DNA of 49,232 bases from Thermoplasmata archaeon (GCA_021800105.1 JAJYZI010000004.1:1-49232), one strand, 5' to 3'. Shown: positions 8,297-17,574, counted from the first letter of the stretch. Numbers and translations are program-made. Notes: generated from the letters alone by a model not told the origin.

Positions 8297-9546
8297 CCTC
8301 GGTGGTTGTTTCTCCTGGCGATCTTCGTGGAGAAGTTACTGCCCCGGGATCCAAAAGTTTCACTCAGAGAGCCGTGCTGATATCAGCCTTCAGCAACACA
8401 CCGCTTGTGCTTGATAATGTTGCTTTTTGCGACGATGATCTGATCTCAATTGAGATCGCCAAGAAATGTGGTCTTAATGTGAGCACTTCCAAAAATTCCT
8501 TGAGGGTGCAGGGTGAATTCAGGCATCCTGATAGTATATTTGCAGGAGAGTCAGGAACTTCATATCGCCTTGTCGTAGGTTTACTTGCTGGAAAGCGGTC
8601 TATAGTTGATATTGAATTAAGTAGACAGTTGGCCGGGAGACCAATTCGCCCCTTACTCGTCGCACTATCGGAAAGAGGGTTAACTTACCGTGCGGATGAT
8701 CTAACTCTTCATCTTGACGGATCCGGAATTACAAGTGGCAAGATCAGGATTGATGGATCAGAAAGTTCGCAGTTTGTCAGCGCTTCTATATTGTTTCAGT
8801 CAATGATTGGAGGCGAGGGCATTGTCATGATCAGCAACAGGATTGTATCAAGCGGATATGTGAACCTGACCGCAAACATTCTTTCAAGATTTGGACCTGC
8901 AGTCAGGGAGACAGAGAATGGTTTCAGGGTAACAGGCGAATTTAATCATGCGCCGCTTAGCCTTTCCGCGGATGGTGATTATTCTGCGGCGGGTTTTCTG
9001 TTTTCCGCCGGACTCCTTTGCTCTCCGGACGGCATCGTAGTTCATGGGCTGCAACATAATTCGGACCAGCCGGATTCTGCAGTCCTGCAAATGATTCCAT
9101 GCAGTAGTGATGCGGCCAAAGAGGATTCTTATACTGTCTCCAAAAGGCAACTGGAGCAGATTACAGTCGATGCAGCTTCAAACCCGGATCTAGCACCGCC
9201 TCTTGCCGTCCTTGGAATGTTCTCTGAGGCGGGGTGTCGTATTATGAACCCAGGAAGGCTTCGAGGGAAGGAAAGTGACAGGTATGCCGATATAAAGAGA
9301 CTGGCACGCGCTTTCGGATCAAGGATCCAGGATTCGGGTGATCTTCTTTTCATCAGAAAAGGCGATTCAGGCAGATATCCGGAATTACTTGCGTTCACTG
9401 AACACAGAATGATCATGGCAGGGATTATCGCTGGAATTGCCTCTGGCAAACCTGTAAAGCATTCCAACGTGGAAAAGATAGCAAAAAGCTATCCTTCTTT
9501 TCTGTCTGATCTCAAAAGACTGGGAGCTGGTGTCGACTTTCTCTGA
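8293..9546 (+). CDS. aroA: EPSP synthase (3-phosphoshikimate 1-carboxyvinyltransferase)
   Basis: Joins PEP to shikimate-3-phosphate. The 417-residue protein opens with the substrate-binding APGSKSFTQRAVL block. It then has ESGTSYRLVVGLL (equivalent to the usual G-N-[SA]-G-T/S region), SSQFVSASI, and the late RLRGKESDRYADIKRLARAFG block with the conserved KESDR. It is the last gene of the run and starts with a TTG overlapping the aroK stop, repeating the TTGA junction seen before aroK. Stem-loops follow its stop. aroC, aroD and the DAHP-forming genes are not in this window. Confidence 0.95.
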   Translation: MTSVVVSPGDLRGEVTAPGSKSFTQRAVLISAFSNTPLVLDNVAFCDDDLISIEIAKKCGLNVSTSKNSLRVQGEFRHPDSIFAGESGTSYRLVVGLLAGKRSIVDIELSRQLAGRPIRPLLVALSERGLTYRADDLTLHLDGSGITSGKIRIDGSESSQFVSASILFQSMIGGEGIVMISNRIVSSGYVNLTANILSRFGPAVRETENGFRVTGEFNHAPLSLSADGDYSAAGFLFSAGLLCSPDGIVVHGLQHNSDQPDSAVLQMIPCSSDAAKEDSYTVSKRQLEQITVDAASNPDLAPPLAVLGMFSEAGCRIMNPGRLRGKESDRYADIKRLARAFGSRIQDSGDLLFIRKGDSGRYPELLAFTEHRMIMAGIIAGIASGKPVKHSNVEKIAKSYPSFLSDLKRLGAGVDFL

Positions 9547-9558
9547 GCAATCTGACAT

Positions 9559-9634
9559 CCTCTCCATCGCAAGCGATAGGAGGTTTCTGATTCACCTTCT
9601 GTTCTTCGTCTGGATATAAACGCACTCAGAAGGT
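9559..9634 (+). terminator. two inverted repeats downstream of aroA
   Basis: In the 219-nt gap between aroA and argS there is a hairpin at 9559-9583, with inner stem ATCG/CGAT around CAAG and an outer CCT/AGG. There is also a perfect 8-bp inverted repeat, ACCTTCTG (9594-9601) with CAGAAGGT (9627-9634), followed by TTTTAAT. They may end or process the aro transcript. A box-A-like GATATAAAC lies inside the second loop, so a small RNA starting near 9640 is an alternative. No ORF is evident in the gap. Confidence 0.35.
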
Positions 9635-9739
9635 TTTAATCACCAATTACAAGACTCCGAACATTTTGATAAATCTATCGCAATTCATCCACATCGCAAT
9701 CTTGGTGGCTTTCTTGCTCAGATCATTGTAAGAAAATGA

Positions 9740-9746
9740 TTTATAC
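9740..9746 (+). promoter_or_regulatory. box A of argS, deciding its GTG start
   Basis: TTTATAC is centred 23 nt before GTG 9766. The nearby ATG at 9756 opens only an eight-codon frame that ends in TGA. The spacing therefore argues for leaderless initiation at the GTG. Confidence 0.6.
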
Positions 9747-9765
9747 AGCCCGATCATGAAGACCC

Positions 9766-11412
9766 GTGCTGCTCTTTGAAGATATCAGGGATTCAATTAT
9801 TCGTACATGCAGGAGTCTGGCGCTTGATGTCAGCGCTAAAGACCTTGATACTGATAGGACCGGACATGCAGATTTCTCCCTGAAACTTTTCCGTTTTTTC
9901 GGCAAGCCGGGATTTGAAAAGTTGATGCAAAGTGCATTAAATGAATTGGGCAAGGAGAAATATGTCTCTTCCGTTAGTTTAGATGGCAAGTATCTCAACA
10001 TCAAGATCAAGGAGCAATCATACCTGGATATAATGGACACTTCTCTGAAAGAGAAGGGCATCTTCCCGGATACTTTCCAGGACCCGGACCGTGTTCTGGT
10101 TGAACATACCAGTACGAACCCAACCGGCCCAATTCACATCGGCAGGGCAAGGAACTCGATCGTTGGTGATTCCCTTGCCAGGATCCTTAAGCGCTACGGG
10201 TACCGAGTCACGACACAATATTTCGTCAATGATACCGGTAAGCAGGTAATGGGTCTTTACCTTGGTTACCTTAAGTCTCCGAGCAGGATAATAGATATTC
10301 AGCACCTTTTAGAAGGTTACAGGAAAGTTTATCGGGAAATAGAAGAGGATAAGAGCAAGGAGAAGGAGATAGAAGCACTGATCAAGAAGTATGAGTCCGG
10401 AGAGCCAACTGTGGTAAGGGAAGTACATGAAATATGCACAGTGATGCTCAAAGGAATAACCACATCCCTTTCAAGGATTGGGATAAAGATTGACGATTAC
10501 GTGTGGGAATCAGGATTTTTGAAGAGTCAGGAGATGGATGATGTCCTTTCCTCCCTTTCCGACAACATAAAAAGTGAAAATGATGCCCAGTTCATAGAAC
10601 TCAGCAACGGATCAAAGGTCTTCCTGCGAAGGGGGGATGGCACATCTCTCTATACACTGCGAGATCTCGCCTATCATAAGTTCAAGTCACTGAACTATGA
10701 CTGGCTTATCGACGTTCTAGGCGAAGATCACCGGGACTATGCAAAATCCCTTGTTGAAATCCTTCAGGACATGGTGAACCTGCGCTCTAAAATATCATTT
10801 GTATTCTACAGCTTTATCTCTCTTGACAGCGGTAAAATGTCAACCAGATCTGGAAACGTCGTGACACTTGACGAGCTGATTGAGAAGGCAGAGCAGAATG
10901 CCATGGAGATTGTAAAATCAAAGAGGCCTGACCTGCCTGACGATGGTCTGCGCAAGATTGCAAACGCCGTAGCAGTATCTGCTATCAGGTTCCAGATTGC
11001 CAAGATTAACCTTGGAAAGGAGCTGGTATTCAAGTGGTCGGAAGCGCTCAACCTTGAGGGGGATTCGGCACCTTATATCATGTATTCATACGCAAGAACT
11101 ACCAAGATACTGAAGGAAGCCAGTACTGACGGCGAAACAAGCAATGTCTTTGATCAGTACGAGCGCTCCCTGCTCCGGATGCTCTACCTGTATCCCTACT
11201 CTCTTCAGGCTGCAAAGGATGGCCTTCGAGTAGATCCTATCGCTTCATACTTGCTGGAACTAGTGCGTTCATTTAATGACTTTTACAACAATTGCAGGGT
11301 TGTCGGATCGGGTGAGCATGAGGTGAAGAGAGCTAAGATCGTCAATATTTACAGACATGTTCTTCAGGATGCGTGCTACCTGGTCGGAATAAATCTGCTT
11401 GACGAGATGTAG
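9766..11412 (+). CDS. argS: arginyl-tRNA synthetase
   Basis: Class I synthetase charging tRNA-Arg. The 548-residue protein has an N-terminal Add-1-like tRNA-binding domain (1-105). The catalytic HIGH region is VEHTSTNPTGPIHIGRARN and the KMS loop reads KMSTRSGNVV, both typical of ArgRS. The C-terminal DALR anticodon-binding domain includes APYIMYSYARTTKILKEA. The length is normal for archaeal ArgRS. It begins with GTG behind its own box A and is followed by a probable terminator near 11584. Confidence 0.96.
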   Translation: MLLFEDIRDSIIRTCRSLALDVSAKDLDTDRTGHADFSLKLFRFFGKPGFEKLMQSALNELGKEKYVSSVSLDGKYLNIKIKEQSYLDIMDTSLKEKGIFPDTFQDPDRVLVEHTSTNPTGPIHIGRARNSIVGDSLARILKRYGYRVTTQYFVNDTGKQVMGLYLGYLKSPSRIIDIQHLLEGYRKVYREIEEDKSKEKEIEALIKKYESGEPTVVREVHEICTVMLKGITTSLSRIGIKIDDYVWESGFLKSQEMDDVLSSLSDNIKSENDAQFIELSNGSKVFLRRGDGTSLYTLRDLAYHKFKSLNYDWLIDVLGEDHRDYAKSLVEILQDMVNLRSKISFVFYSFISLDSGKMSTRSGNVVTLDELIEKAEQNAMEIVKSKRPDLPDDGLRKIANAVAVSAIRFQIAKINLGKELVFKWSEALNLEGDSAPYIMYSYARTTKILKEASTDGETSNVFDQYERSLLRMLYLYPYSLQAAKDGLRVDPIASYLLELVRSFNDFYNNCRVVGSGEHEVKRAKIVNIYRHVLQDACYLVGINLLDEM

Positions 11413-11583
11413 GTTTCGTTGGGATCTTTGACCAAAAGTAACATCATGTCAAGATTGTGTAAGGATTGAACAAAATCAAGTGTCATCCTTAAGGACTGGA
11501 ACAGTGCATTCAATTCCAAAGAGAATGACCCTGAAGGAACTTGATCAAAACTATCTTTGATTCAAATAAATAAAATTATGAAT

Positions 11584-11620
11584 ATGGGTTTAAAAAACAC
11601 CCATGATTATTTTTTCTTTT
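11584..11620. terminator. hairpin and T-run between convergent argS and surface-protein gene
   Basis: ATGGGT (11584-11589) pairs with ACCCAT (11599-11604), and a T-rich stretch (TTATTTTTTCTTTT) follows on the plus strand. It fits a terminator for argS. The hairpin also lies just past the stop of the minus-strand gene, so it may serve both directions. Confidence 0.5.
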
Positions 11621-14528
11621 CCAGCTTCTTCTGCTCGGGGATCTGAATCTTTGGTTTAGACTCGGTCTTTGACGCTCTAGATCCTCTTGTTGCAAACCTG
11701 TAGTACCCGAGGAATATTACAACTATAACAACAATAATACCTATCACGATCAGTGGGGTGGTATAGGCCGGGGGAGAGACAGATACTGTGGTGGTGTACG
11801 CACCTAGCTGGTTAAAGTATGTCGGCTCGCTTGTATTGTTGGCAAGAACTTCGATATTAAGGCTTCCCTTGAGGTTTGGAGACCACTTGAATGACAGGTT
11901 TCTGGTCTGAGACACGTTGAGCGGTTCATTGGTATATGTCTGTTGTGCAACAGTGACTCCGTTGACAACTATCCAGATCTTGAAGATTGTAGTATTTTCA
12001 TTTCCCTTGTTAGTAACATTGATGTATATAGTTGAGGCACTTCCCTGTACAAGCTTTCCAGCTACGTAGATCGAGTTCACCACAAGCCTTGGTGTGTTAA
12101 CAAGCATTGTAAGCGTTCTGTTCAAGTAACCTGAGACGCCATTATGTGTAACCTTTAGAGTCACAACCACGTTCTGGAGAGTGTTGAATTTGACTACTAC
12201 CCATGTGCCATTGAAACTTCCGGATACAAATGGGATAGCTGCTGAATTGTATCCAATCTTTGTCCCATTCTGGTATGAGAATGACCAGTTGAATGAAAGT
12301 TCGGAGATGGGGAAATATGGATCAGTTGTCGCGTTACCCGAAAGCAGTACACTAACACCGGATACTGGGTTGATTATGGAAAGCTTTGTGTTTGTCACAT
12401 TGTAGACGTTTATTGCCGGTGATGGTGGCGTAGTTACTGTTACATTGACTGCAAAGTACACTTTTGTGGATCCGCCTGTCACTCCAGTTACCGTCAGGTT
12501 TCCTGGAAGATTTGTTCCATTCAGTGTAGGGGTGGGGAACCTGTTGGTTGCGTTAGGCGATGCAGATGTGAAGTTTGTAAAGTTCCAGTCGTAGTCAAGG
12601 AACATCTTGTAGCTTGTTCCCGGTATAGTAAGGGAAGAATTGTATGCGCTGAAAGATACTGGAGTGAGCTGTGGAACAGATATCGGAACCGGTGAGGTTG
12701 ATGTTGCTGAGGTATTTCCTCTGTAAGGAGACTTCCCGCTGTAGCTTATTGTATAGTTAGCAAAGGGTGTTCCGTTATATGCGTAAACAGTGAAAGATGT
12801 CTTGTTTGTCTGGTTCGAAGCACTGACACCTGTTATGTTCACAGTGCTCTTCAAGGTAGTTCCAAAGTTAAATGAAATATTGTAGCCATAGACAACGCTT
12901 TTTCCGTTTACTGTCCAGGTGAAGTTGGAAAGCAGGTAGTTGCTCTGACCAGTAACTGGATTGTAGAAAGCGTTTGAGACATTGATAGAAACGGATGTGT
13001 TCGTCGGGACCACAAATACTGTATTTTTCTGGGTGGAGTTAAGCATGTACTGGCTAGAGGTAAGGCCTTTCCAGGACATGCCGATATTTGCATTTATGAA
13101 TTTAGGAAGTTTCAAGGACCCAAAGTTCAGTGTGAAAAATCCAGTGGAGGATAAAGCGCTGACTTTGACTGGCGAGGTGTATGAAGTCACAGTAACAGAG
13201 GAACTGGCTAGTCCAAGGCTTGAGTTACTATATGCGAATTGGTAAAAGTACTGCAGTTTTCCAGGTTCATTAACTGTTGCAAGACCAAATATCTTGACAG
13301 CCAGTGGCGGCTTGTATACAGAAGTAGTAACTGCGTTGTTGTAATATGCAGCATCAACTGTCGCAGAGAAAGTGGACGCAGTAAGCGTCATGGATCCGCT
13401 CACTTTTGCAGTTTGCAGGGCATAGTTGTAGGAACCAACCATTATTGTGGAGTTGGTATAGTTGAGGAACTGCGAAGTCAGGTAAGTGTTAAGATAAGAA
13501 GTTGTGAAATGATCCAGGATCTCCTGCCAGTAAAGAGAGCCAACACTGGCATTCGGCAGGTTCGGAATTGGTGTTGAGTTATTCAGAGAATATGTTATGG
13601 AGACATTAAGGTATGATGGGTTCTTTGCCAGTGCATATGCTGTGGTTATTGTTGAGTTTGACGGCGTCAGTATCACTGAATTTGGCCCAGCCTTCACGGG
13701 ATATAACTGATATGGTGCATATCCGGGTGATGATATCATAACAACACTGTCTGTCCAGTTGTTTGAGAAGACTGTGTACTGATCACCTGTAAACTGCTGT
13801 GTGTTGTAGGAAAGCGATGTCTTGTTAAGTACCACTACGTTAACTGAACTGATAGTTGCGCCTGTACTGCTTGTCACATAGCCGAATATGTTCTCTTGTC
13901 CTGTTATTGAGACAGATACAGGAGATGTGCCGACTACGTTCACGCCGTACTGGAAATATGCTCCGTCGTAGTACACCCTAACAGTAAGAGGCCCACTCGG
14001 AAGACTGACGTTCCTTGCGGTACCATTTGTGGTTATTGTATTGAAAACAAATCCACTGGAATCTATGAAAGATACGGTTGCACTGGATGGAGACAGTCCG
14101 GTAATGGAGAAGCTATGCGTTGATGTTGAAGCTACAGGAACTGTGAGGTTCAGGGATGTGGTTGCTTTGCCAACTGTCAGATTATAGTAAAGCTGGCTTG
14201 CGATTACATAACCAAATCCCGCGACGTTACCAAAAAGTGGCTGCACGACGAGCTGGTAGCTTCCGTATGTAAGATTAAACGAAACGCTTGCTCCGGTTGA
14301 ACTTGATACGAGGACTCCCTGGTAATTGTATATATTTGTAACAGTTGAGACATTTGCGTTGGATATTGTGTTTCCATTCTCCGCATAGAATATGTGCTCA
14401 TTTACTATCCCTGTTTTCGGTGTTATTGCGTAGGAATTACTAGAAATGACTACTGCTCCAAGCAGCATCATTGTCGTTAGCAATATCGCTATTATTATGT
14501 TCCTTTTCAATAGGATCGTCCTCTTCAC
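11607..14528 (-). CDS. large surface-anchored beta-rich protein with CARDB-like domain
   Basis: A 973-residue secreted protein of unknown role. It has an N-terminal signal/anchor helix (about 10-33, rich in Ile/Leu/Met), an extracellular part extremely rich in Ser, Thr, Asn and Tyr with dozens of N-x-S/T sequons, a C-terminal membrane helix (PLIVIGIIVVIVVIFLGYY) and a basic tail ending KKLEKKK. The N-terminal third looks like carboxypeptidase-regulatory/Ig-like beta sandwiches (NIFGYVTSSTGATISSVNV). A PKD-like stretch precedes a CARDB-like adhesion domain of about 100 residues just before the membrane (LVVNSIYVAGKLVQGSAST, NVTNKGNENTT). It starts at GTG 14528, 22 nt from a TATATT box. It could be a cell-surface (S-layer-like) glycoprotein or adhesin. 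Confidence 0.8.
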   Translation of the reverse strand: MKRTILLKRNIIIAILLTTMMLLGAVVISSNSYAITPKTGIVNEHIFYAENGNTISNANVSTVTNIYNYQGVLVSSSTGASVSFNLTYGSYQLVVQPLFGNVAGFGYVIASQLYYNLTVGKATTSLNLTVPVASTSTHSFSITGLSPSSATVSFIDSSGFVFNTITTNGTARNVSLPSGPLTVRVYYDGAYFQYGVNVVGTSPVSVSITGQENIFGYVTSSTGATISSVNVVVLNKTSLSYNTQQFTGDQYTVFSNNWTDSVVMISSPGYAPYQLYPVKAGPNSVILTPSNSTITTAYALAKNPSYLNVSITYSLNNSTPIPNLPNASVGSLYWQEILDHFTTSYLNTYLTSQFLNYTNSTIMVGSYNYALQTAKVSGSMTLTASTFSATVDAAYYNNAVTTSVYKPPLAVKIFGLATVNEPGKLQYFYQFAYSNSSLGLASSSVTVTSYTSPVKVSALSSTGFFTLNFGSLKLPKFINANIGMSWKGLTSSQYMLNSTQKNTVFVVPTNTSVSINVSNAFYNPVTGQSNYLLSNFTWTVNGKSVVYGYNISFNFGTTLKSTVNITGVSASNQTNKTSFTVYAYNGTPFANYTISYSGKSPYRGNTSATSTSPVPISVPQLTPVSFSAYNSSLTIPGTSYKMFLDYDWNFTNFTSASPNATNRFPTPTLNGTNLPGNLTVTGVTGGSTKVYFAVNVTVTTPPSPAINVYNVTNTKLSIINPVSGVSVLLSGNATTDPYFPISELSFNWSFSYQNGTKIGYNSAAIPFVSGSFNGTWVVVKFNTLQNVVVTLKVTHNGVSGYLNRTLTMLVNTPRLVVNSIYVAGKLVQGSASTIYINVTNKGNENTTIFKIWIVVNGVTVAQQTYTNEPLNVSQTRNLSFKWSPNLKGSLNIEVLANNTSEPTYFNQLGAYTTTVSVSPPAYTTPLIVIGIIVVIVVIFLGYYRFATRGSRASKTESKPKIQIPEQKKLEKKK

Positions 14529-14542
14529 GGGGAAGTAAAAAA

Positions 14543-14553
14543 CATAATATAAA
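14543..14553 (-). promoter_or_regulatory. box A of the 973-residue surface protein
   Basis: On the minus strand TTTATATTATG lies about 22 nt before the GTG at 14528. It supports leaderless initiation at GTG and an independent promoter for this gene. Confidence 0.5.
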
Positions 14554-14596
14554 CGTTTTTGACTGCCTTATAACACTGGACATTATTTATGAAAAG

Positions 14597-14610
14597 CCGC
14601 GAAAAAGCGG
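14597..14610 (-). terminator. GC hairpin after the rtcB-amidohydrolase operon
   Basis: CCGC and GCGG form a four-pair stem around a six-base loop, followed on the minus strand by CTTTTC. It sits about 22 nt beyond the amidohydrolase stop and is the likely end of that transcript. Confidence 0.4.
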
Positions 14611-14631
14611 TTTTAATCATTTTCACAGAGG

Positions 14632-15663
14632 TTAGCATTTCATTTCAATTCGCGAGAATTTTTCGCCGGAAGAACGCATAACAACCTCGTATGGCGTCAT
14701 AAGGTTTGATCCGAAAAAGAGAAAATTGTTCCTAAGCCTCGCATCGACAGAAGGGAAAACTTTCCGCCAGTTATGTGTCGCCATCGATATTATCGTCTCT
14801 GGATCTATCCTCTTTGTATATTTTGCGTTCAAGTACAAAAAGCTCATCTCGGCAAATAAATCAGGGTTTGCAATCATGCAATTATCAGTACCTAGCATGA
14901 CATTGATTCCAGCTCCGATGATTCGAGAATAGTCCACCCTGATGCCATAAAATACATTTGACCTAGGAGTAACTGCCACGGAAATATGCTTTTTACTGAT
15001 CATAGCAAGATCAGAATCGCTGCAGAATCCACAATGCACAAGAAAATCCGGGTTTAATTCGATCACCGCAGCTGCGTCTTCCCTAGCTGCTTCACTAAGG
15101 TGCAGGGCAAACAACTTTCCATCCCTGTGTGCCCTTTCTGCAGACAATCTTAAAAGTACAGAATCGTCATCGATTATTGAGCTCAGTGCAATACCATTGG
15201 AAGCCTTTAGCACCTGATCAATCTCACTGACGCGCCTGGGTCGGCCAAGTATAACTTTTAACTGACTATCTCGCAAGTTTCTTCCAAGTTTTGTTCCATC
15301 AACACCGCCTTCCCTGAAATCACAGAAACCAAAACTGCCAGTCTTGCCCATTACATCTAATGATTTTCTTATCCCTGCCTCCTTTTCAGAGCTGCTTGCC
15401 CTATTAAGAGCTGTATGTTTGAAGCCGCCGGGTCCTACAGAATCGCGAAGGTTTGACGGTGGTTCATCCTTAATGAACGAGTCGGAGATGTGCACATGGG
15501 AATTGAATGGGGCAGGGATCACTGTCCCAATGTAAGCAGGCGAGTTTGGTATGTTCTTTGAAAAGACAATGTTCTCTCCGTCAAGTTTAAGCGTCCCCTT
15601 CTGCATTCTGTTTTCCCAGAATATATGACCAGATACCTCAGTTGTTGTTATGCGGGCAGTCAT
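14632..15663 (-). CDS. metal-dependent amidohydrolase (deaminase-like)
   Basis: TIM-barrel amidohydrolase superfamily protein, about 343 residues from the chosen start. Metal ligands are visible as HVH in FNSHVHISD, a His in LHLSEAA, a second lone His in LVHCGF, and the late Asp in LGTDNCM. The wording is closest to the cytosine/guanine/5'-methylthioadenosine deaminase branch, but the substrate is not clear. An upstream ATG (15696) lies inside rtcB. ATG 15663 forms an ATGA overlap with the rtcB stop and gives a normal N-terminus, so I take it as the start. The gene is translationally coupled to rtcB. A role in recycling nucleotides or bases from RNA repair is inference only. Confidence 0.8.
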   Translation of the reverse strand: MTARITTTEVSGHIFWENRMQKGTLKLDGENIVFSKNIPNSPAYIGTVIPAPFNSHVHISDSFIKDEPPSNLRDSVGPGGFKHTALNRASSSEKEAGIRKSLDVMGKTGSFGFCDFREGGVDGTKLGRNLRDSQLKVILGRPRRVSEIDQVLKASNGIALSSIIDDDSVLLRLSAERAHRDGKLFALHLSEAAREDAAAVIELNPDFLVHCGFCSDSDLAMISKKHISVAVTPRSNVFYGIRVDYSRIIGAGINVMLGTDNCMIANPDLFAEMSFLYLNAKYTKRIDPETIISMATHNWRKVFPSVDARLRNNFLFFGSNLMTPYEVVMRSSGEKFSRIEMKC

Positions 15664-17099
15664 CCCTTGATCACTCCAAGCGGCTTTAGCCTGCATGTAG
15701 GTTCGGATATTTCAGATCTTGAGATGACTTCTATCACGCCTTCTATATCCTTGTAACTACCGGGAGCCTCCTCGACCAAGCCTTTTCTGGTTGCAGACCT
15801 GACATTGATCCCCATGGATTCGAGGTTACCGGCCACTTCCGTGTAGCTGAATCGGGATGTGGCCTGGTGTCTGCTCATAGTCCTACCCGCCCCGTGGCAT
15901 GATGATTCAAAAGATATTGCGTCGTTCCCCTTGCTTGCGGTCAGAAGATAGGAGGCTGTTCCCATATCGCCAGGTACTATCACAGGCTGCCCTGTCTCTT
16001 TAAAGATGCCTTGTACTGATGGATTGTCGGATGAAAATGCCCTGGTGGCTCCTTTTCGGTGAATGACCACTTTCTGCCGTTTGCCGGAAATAATGTGATC
16101 CTCGATTTTTGCCATGTTATGCGAGATTGCGTATACCAGCTGAATCGATGGATCATCCTTAGGCAGATGGAAAACATGTGAAAAGATCTGCCTCACCTTC
16201 CAAAGGATAAGTGATCTATTTGCAAAGGCAAAGTTTGCTGCACCGTTCATTGCCTCTAAATAGTCACGAGCGATCCTTGACTTGATGTGTGCTGACATCA
16301 ACTGGCTGTCTTCCGGGTGCATAATGACTCCATCCGGCTTCTCTGAGAGAGCTTTCAGGTAATCAGTTGCAACCTGATGACCAAGACCGCGTGACCCTGT
16401 ATGTGCCATAACCATTACTTCACCCTCGAAAAGCCCGAATTTTGCCGCAGCTGGATTATTGAATATTTTCTCCACCTTCTGTATTTCCACAAAGTGGTTA
16501 CCGGATCCGATAGAAAGTAGCTGGTTCAGCCCTCTTGCCTTTGCCCTCTCAGATATAGCAGCGGTGCTTTCCACTGCTAACGACCCCAGGTCCTCCATCT
16601 TAATCGAATCCTCCTCAGTTATGTACCCCTTGTCGATTGACCATCGCACGCCTGAAAGGCAGATTTGCTCCAGATCATTATGGGAGACATTCCGTAATCC
16701 TGCCTTGTTAAACCCGACAGGAATTTCCCTGAAAAGCGAGTCGACAAGATCCTTTAGATGAGGGGAGACCTCCTTCTCGGCAAGTCCTGTCCTGATAAGT
16801 ATTACGCCACAGTTGATGTCGTATCCAACTCCTCCAGGCGAGACGAGCCCTTCGTCTGAGTCGAATAATGCAACTCCACCAATTGGGAAACCGTAACCCT
16901 GATGGATATCTGGCATCGCAATTGCCCTTCCCACAATACCGGGCAGTGATGTGATGTTGAGGAGCTGGATCAGTGAACTGTCGCGCCTTGCTGCTTCCAT
17001 CATTGCATCGGATGCAAATACCTCAGCTGGAACATTCATTCTGCTCTCGTCGTATGCAGAGTATCTGTAATTATCCACTTTATGGAATTCAACCTGCAT
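15660..17099 (-). CDS. rtcB: RtcB tRNA-splicing / RNA 3'-phosphate ligase
   Basis: GTP- and Mn-dependent ligase joining 2',3'-cyclic phosphate or 3'-phosphate ends to 5'-OH. In archaea it seals tRNA exon halves. The 479-residue protein contains all landmarks: IHQGYGFPIGG, SPGGVGYDINCGV with the metal-binding Cys, GSGNHFVEIQ, HTGSRGLGHQ, and SSCHGAGRTMSR with the His that becomes guanylylated. No intein is present. A TTG at 17123 would add eight residues, but ATG 17099 aligns with the usual family N-terminus. Its stop overlaps the next gene by 4 nt. No archease gene is seen nearby. Confidence 0.95.
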   Translation of the reverse strand: MQVEFHKVDNYRYSAYDESRMNVPAEVFASDAMMEAARRDSSLIQLLNITSLPGIVGRAIAMPDIHQGYGFPIGGVALFDSDEGLVSPGGVGYDINCGVILIRTGLAEKEVSPHLKDLVDSLFREIPVGFNKAGLRNVSHNDLEQICLSGVRWSIDKGYITEEDSIKMEDLGSLAVESTAAISERAKARGLNQLLSIGSGNHFVEIQKVEKIFNNPAAAKFGLFEGEVMVMAHTGSRGLGHQVATDYLKALSEKPDGVIMHPEDSQLMSAHIKSRIARDYLEAMNGAANFAFANRSLILWKVRQIFSHVFHLPKDDPSIQLVYAISHNMAKIEDHIISGKRQKVVIHRKGATRAFSSDNPSVQGIFKETGQPVIVPGDMGTASYLLTASKGNDAISFESSCHGAGRTMSRHQATSRFSYTEVAGNLESMGINVRSATRKGLVEEAPGSYKDIEGVIEVISRSEISEPTCRLKPLGVIKG

Positions 17100-17315
17100 T
17101 GCAGTCAGGTTATGCCAGATCAAAAAATAATGATTTACATTTTCGCTGCTTCCTTAGCCTCTTGGTTTTCAACCTTACTGGATATTTACAAATTGCTTGC
17201 CTTTATTGCTTGGCTGGAACGATCATGCGTGACCACCGGTGAATGTGTCCCTTCGCCTCTCTATACCCTTCAGGCATGAAGCTGGAAAAGCTTTAGCCTT
17301 GTATCTCATCATGCA

Positions 17316-17531
17316 GTGTTGAAATCCATTGATATCGGATCGCTCGGCAATGATGAGGCTTTTAAGCTACGCCTTCAGATAGCGCTGAGGTACCAGGCAG
17401 TCAAGATTAGGGCCGTTTCAGATCAACCCGATAAATTTGATGAATATATCTCACAGCGGGTGGCTGCTATAGAGAAAATGATTGGAAAGAATGTTTCAGT
17501 GACAGAAAACGGCAAGATAATTTATCCCTGA
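17316..17531 (+). CDS. small conserved-looking protein, function unknown
   Basis: A 71-residue ORF that I do not recognise. The sequence is charged, soluble, and has a plausible helix-rich core (KLRLQIALRYQAVKIRAVS) and a tail NVSVTENGKIIYP. It starts with GTG, and a weak box (CTTTAGCC) lies about 23 nt upstream. It lies in the same direction as the winged-helix and acetyltransferase genes that follow, though the next gene has its own promoter. It is listed as real on composition and lack of a competing frame, but with modest confidence. Confidence 0.5.
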   Translation: MLKSIDIGSLGNDEAFKLRLQIALRYQAVKIRAVSDQPDKFDEYISQRVAAIEKMIGKNVSVTENGKIIYP

Positions 17532-17564
17532 ACGCTACAGATATGCCTAATCAGTAAGCAATTA

Positions 17565-17574
17565 TTTATTTTTA
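17565..17574 (+). promoter_or_regulatory. box A of the winged-helix gene
   Basis: TTTATTTTTA is centred about 24 nt upstream of ATG 17593, matching the leaderless pattern seen elsewhere in the window. Confidence 0.5.

Noticed and set aside
11607-14528. Low-complexity DNA repeat or phase-variable tract in the surface genes
   Set aside because: The Ser/Thr/Asn-rich protein composition makes the DNA look repetitive, but I found no tandem DNA repeats or homopolymer tracts that would suggest slippage.
15664-15696. Eleven extra N-terminal residues of the amidohydrolase
   Set aside because: They lie inside rtcB. The ATGA overlap at 15663-15660 gives the natural coupled start.
17082-17279. Plus-strand ORFs opposite the rtcB start with hydrophobic residues
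   Set aside because: They span the antisense of the rtcB N-terminus and its upstream gap, lack a promoter or homology, and look like chance frames.
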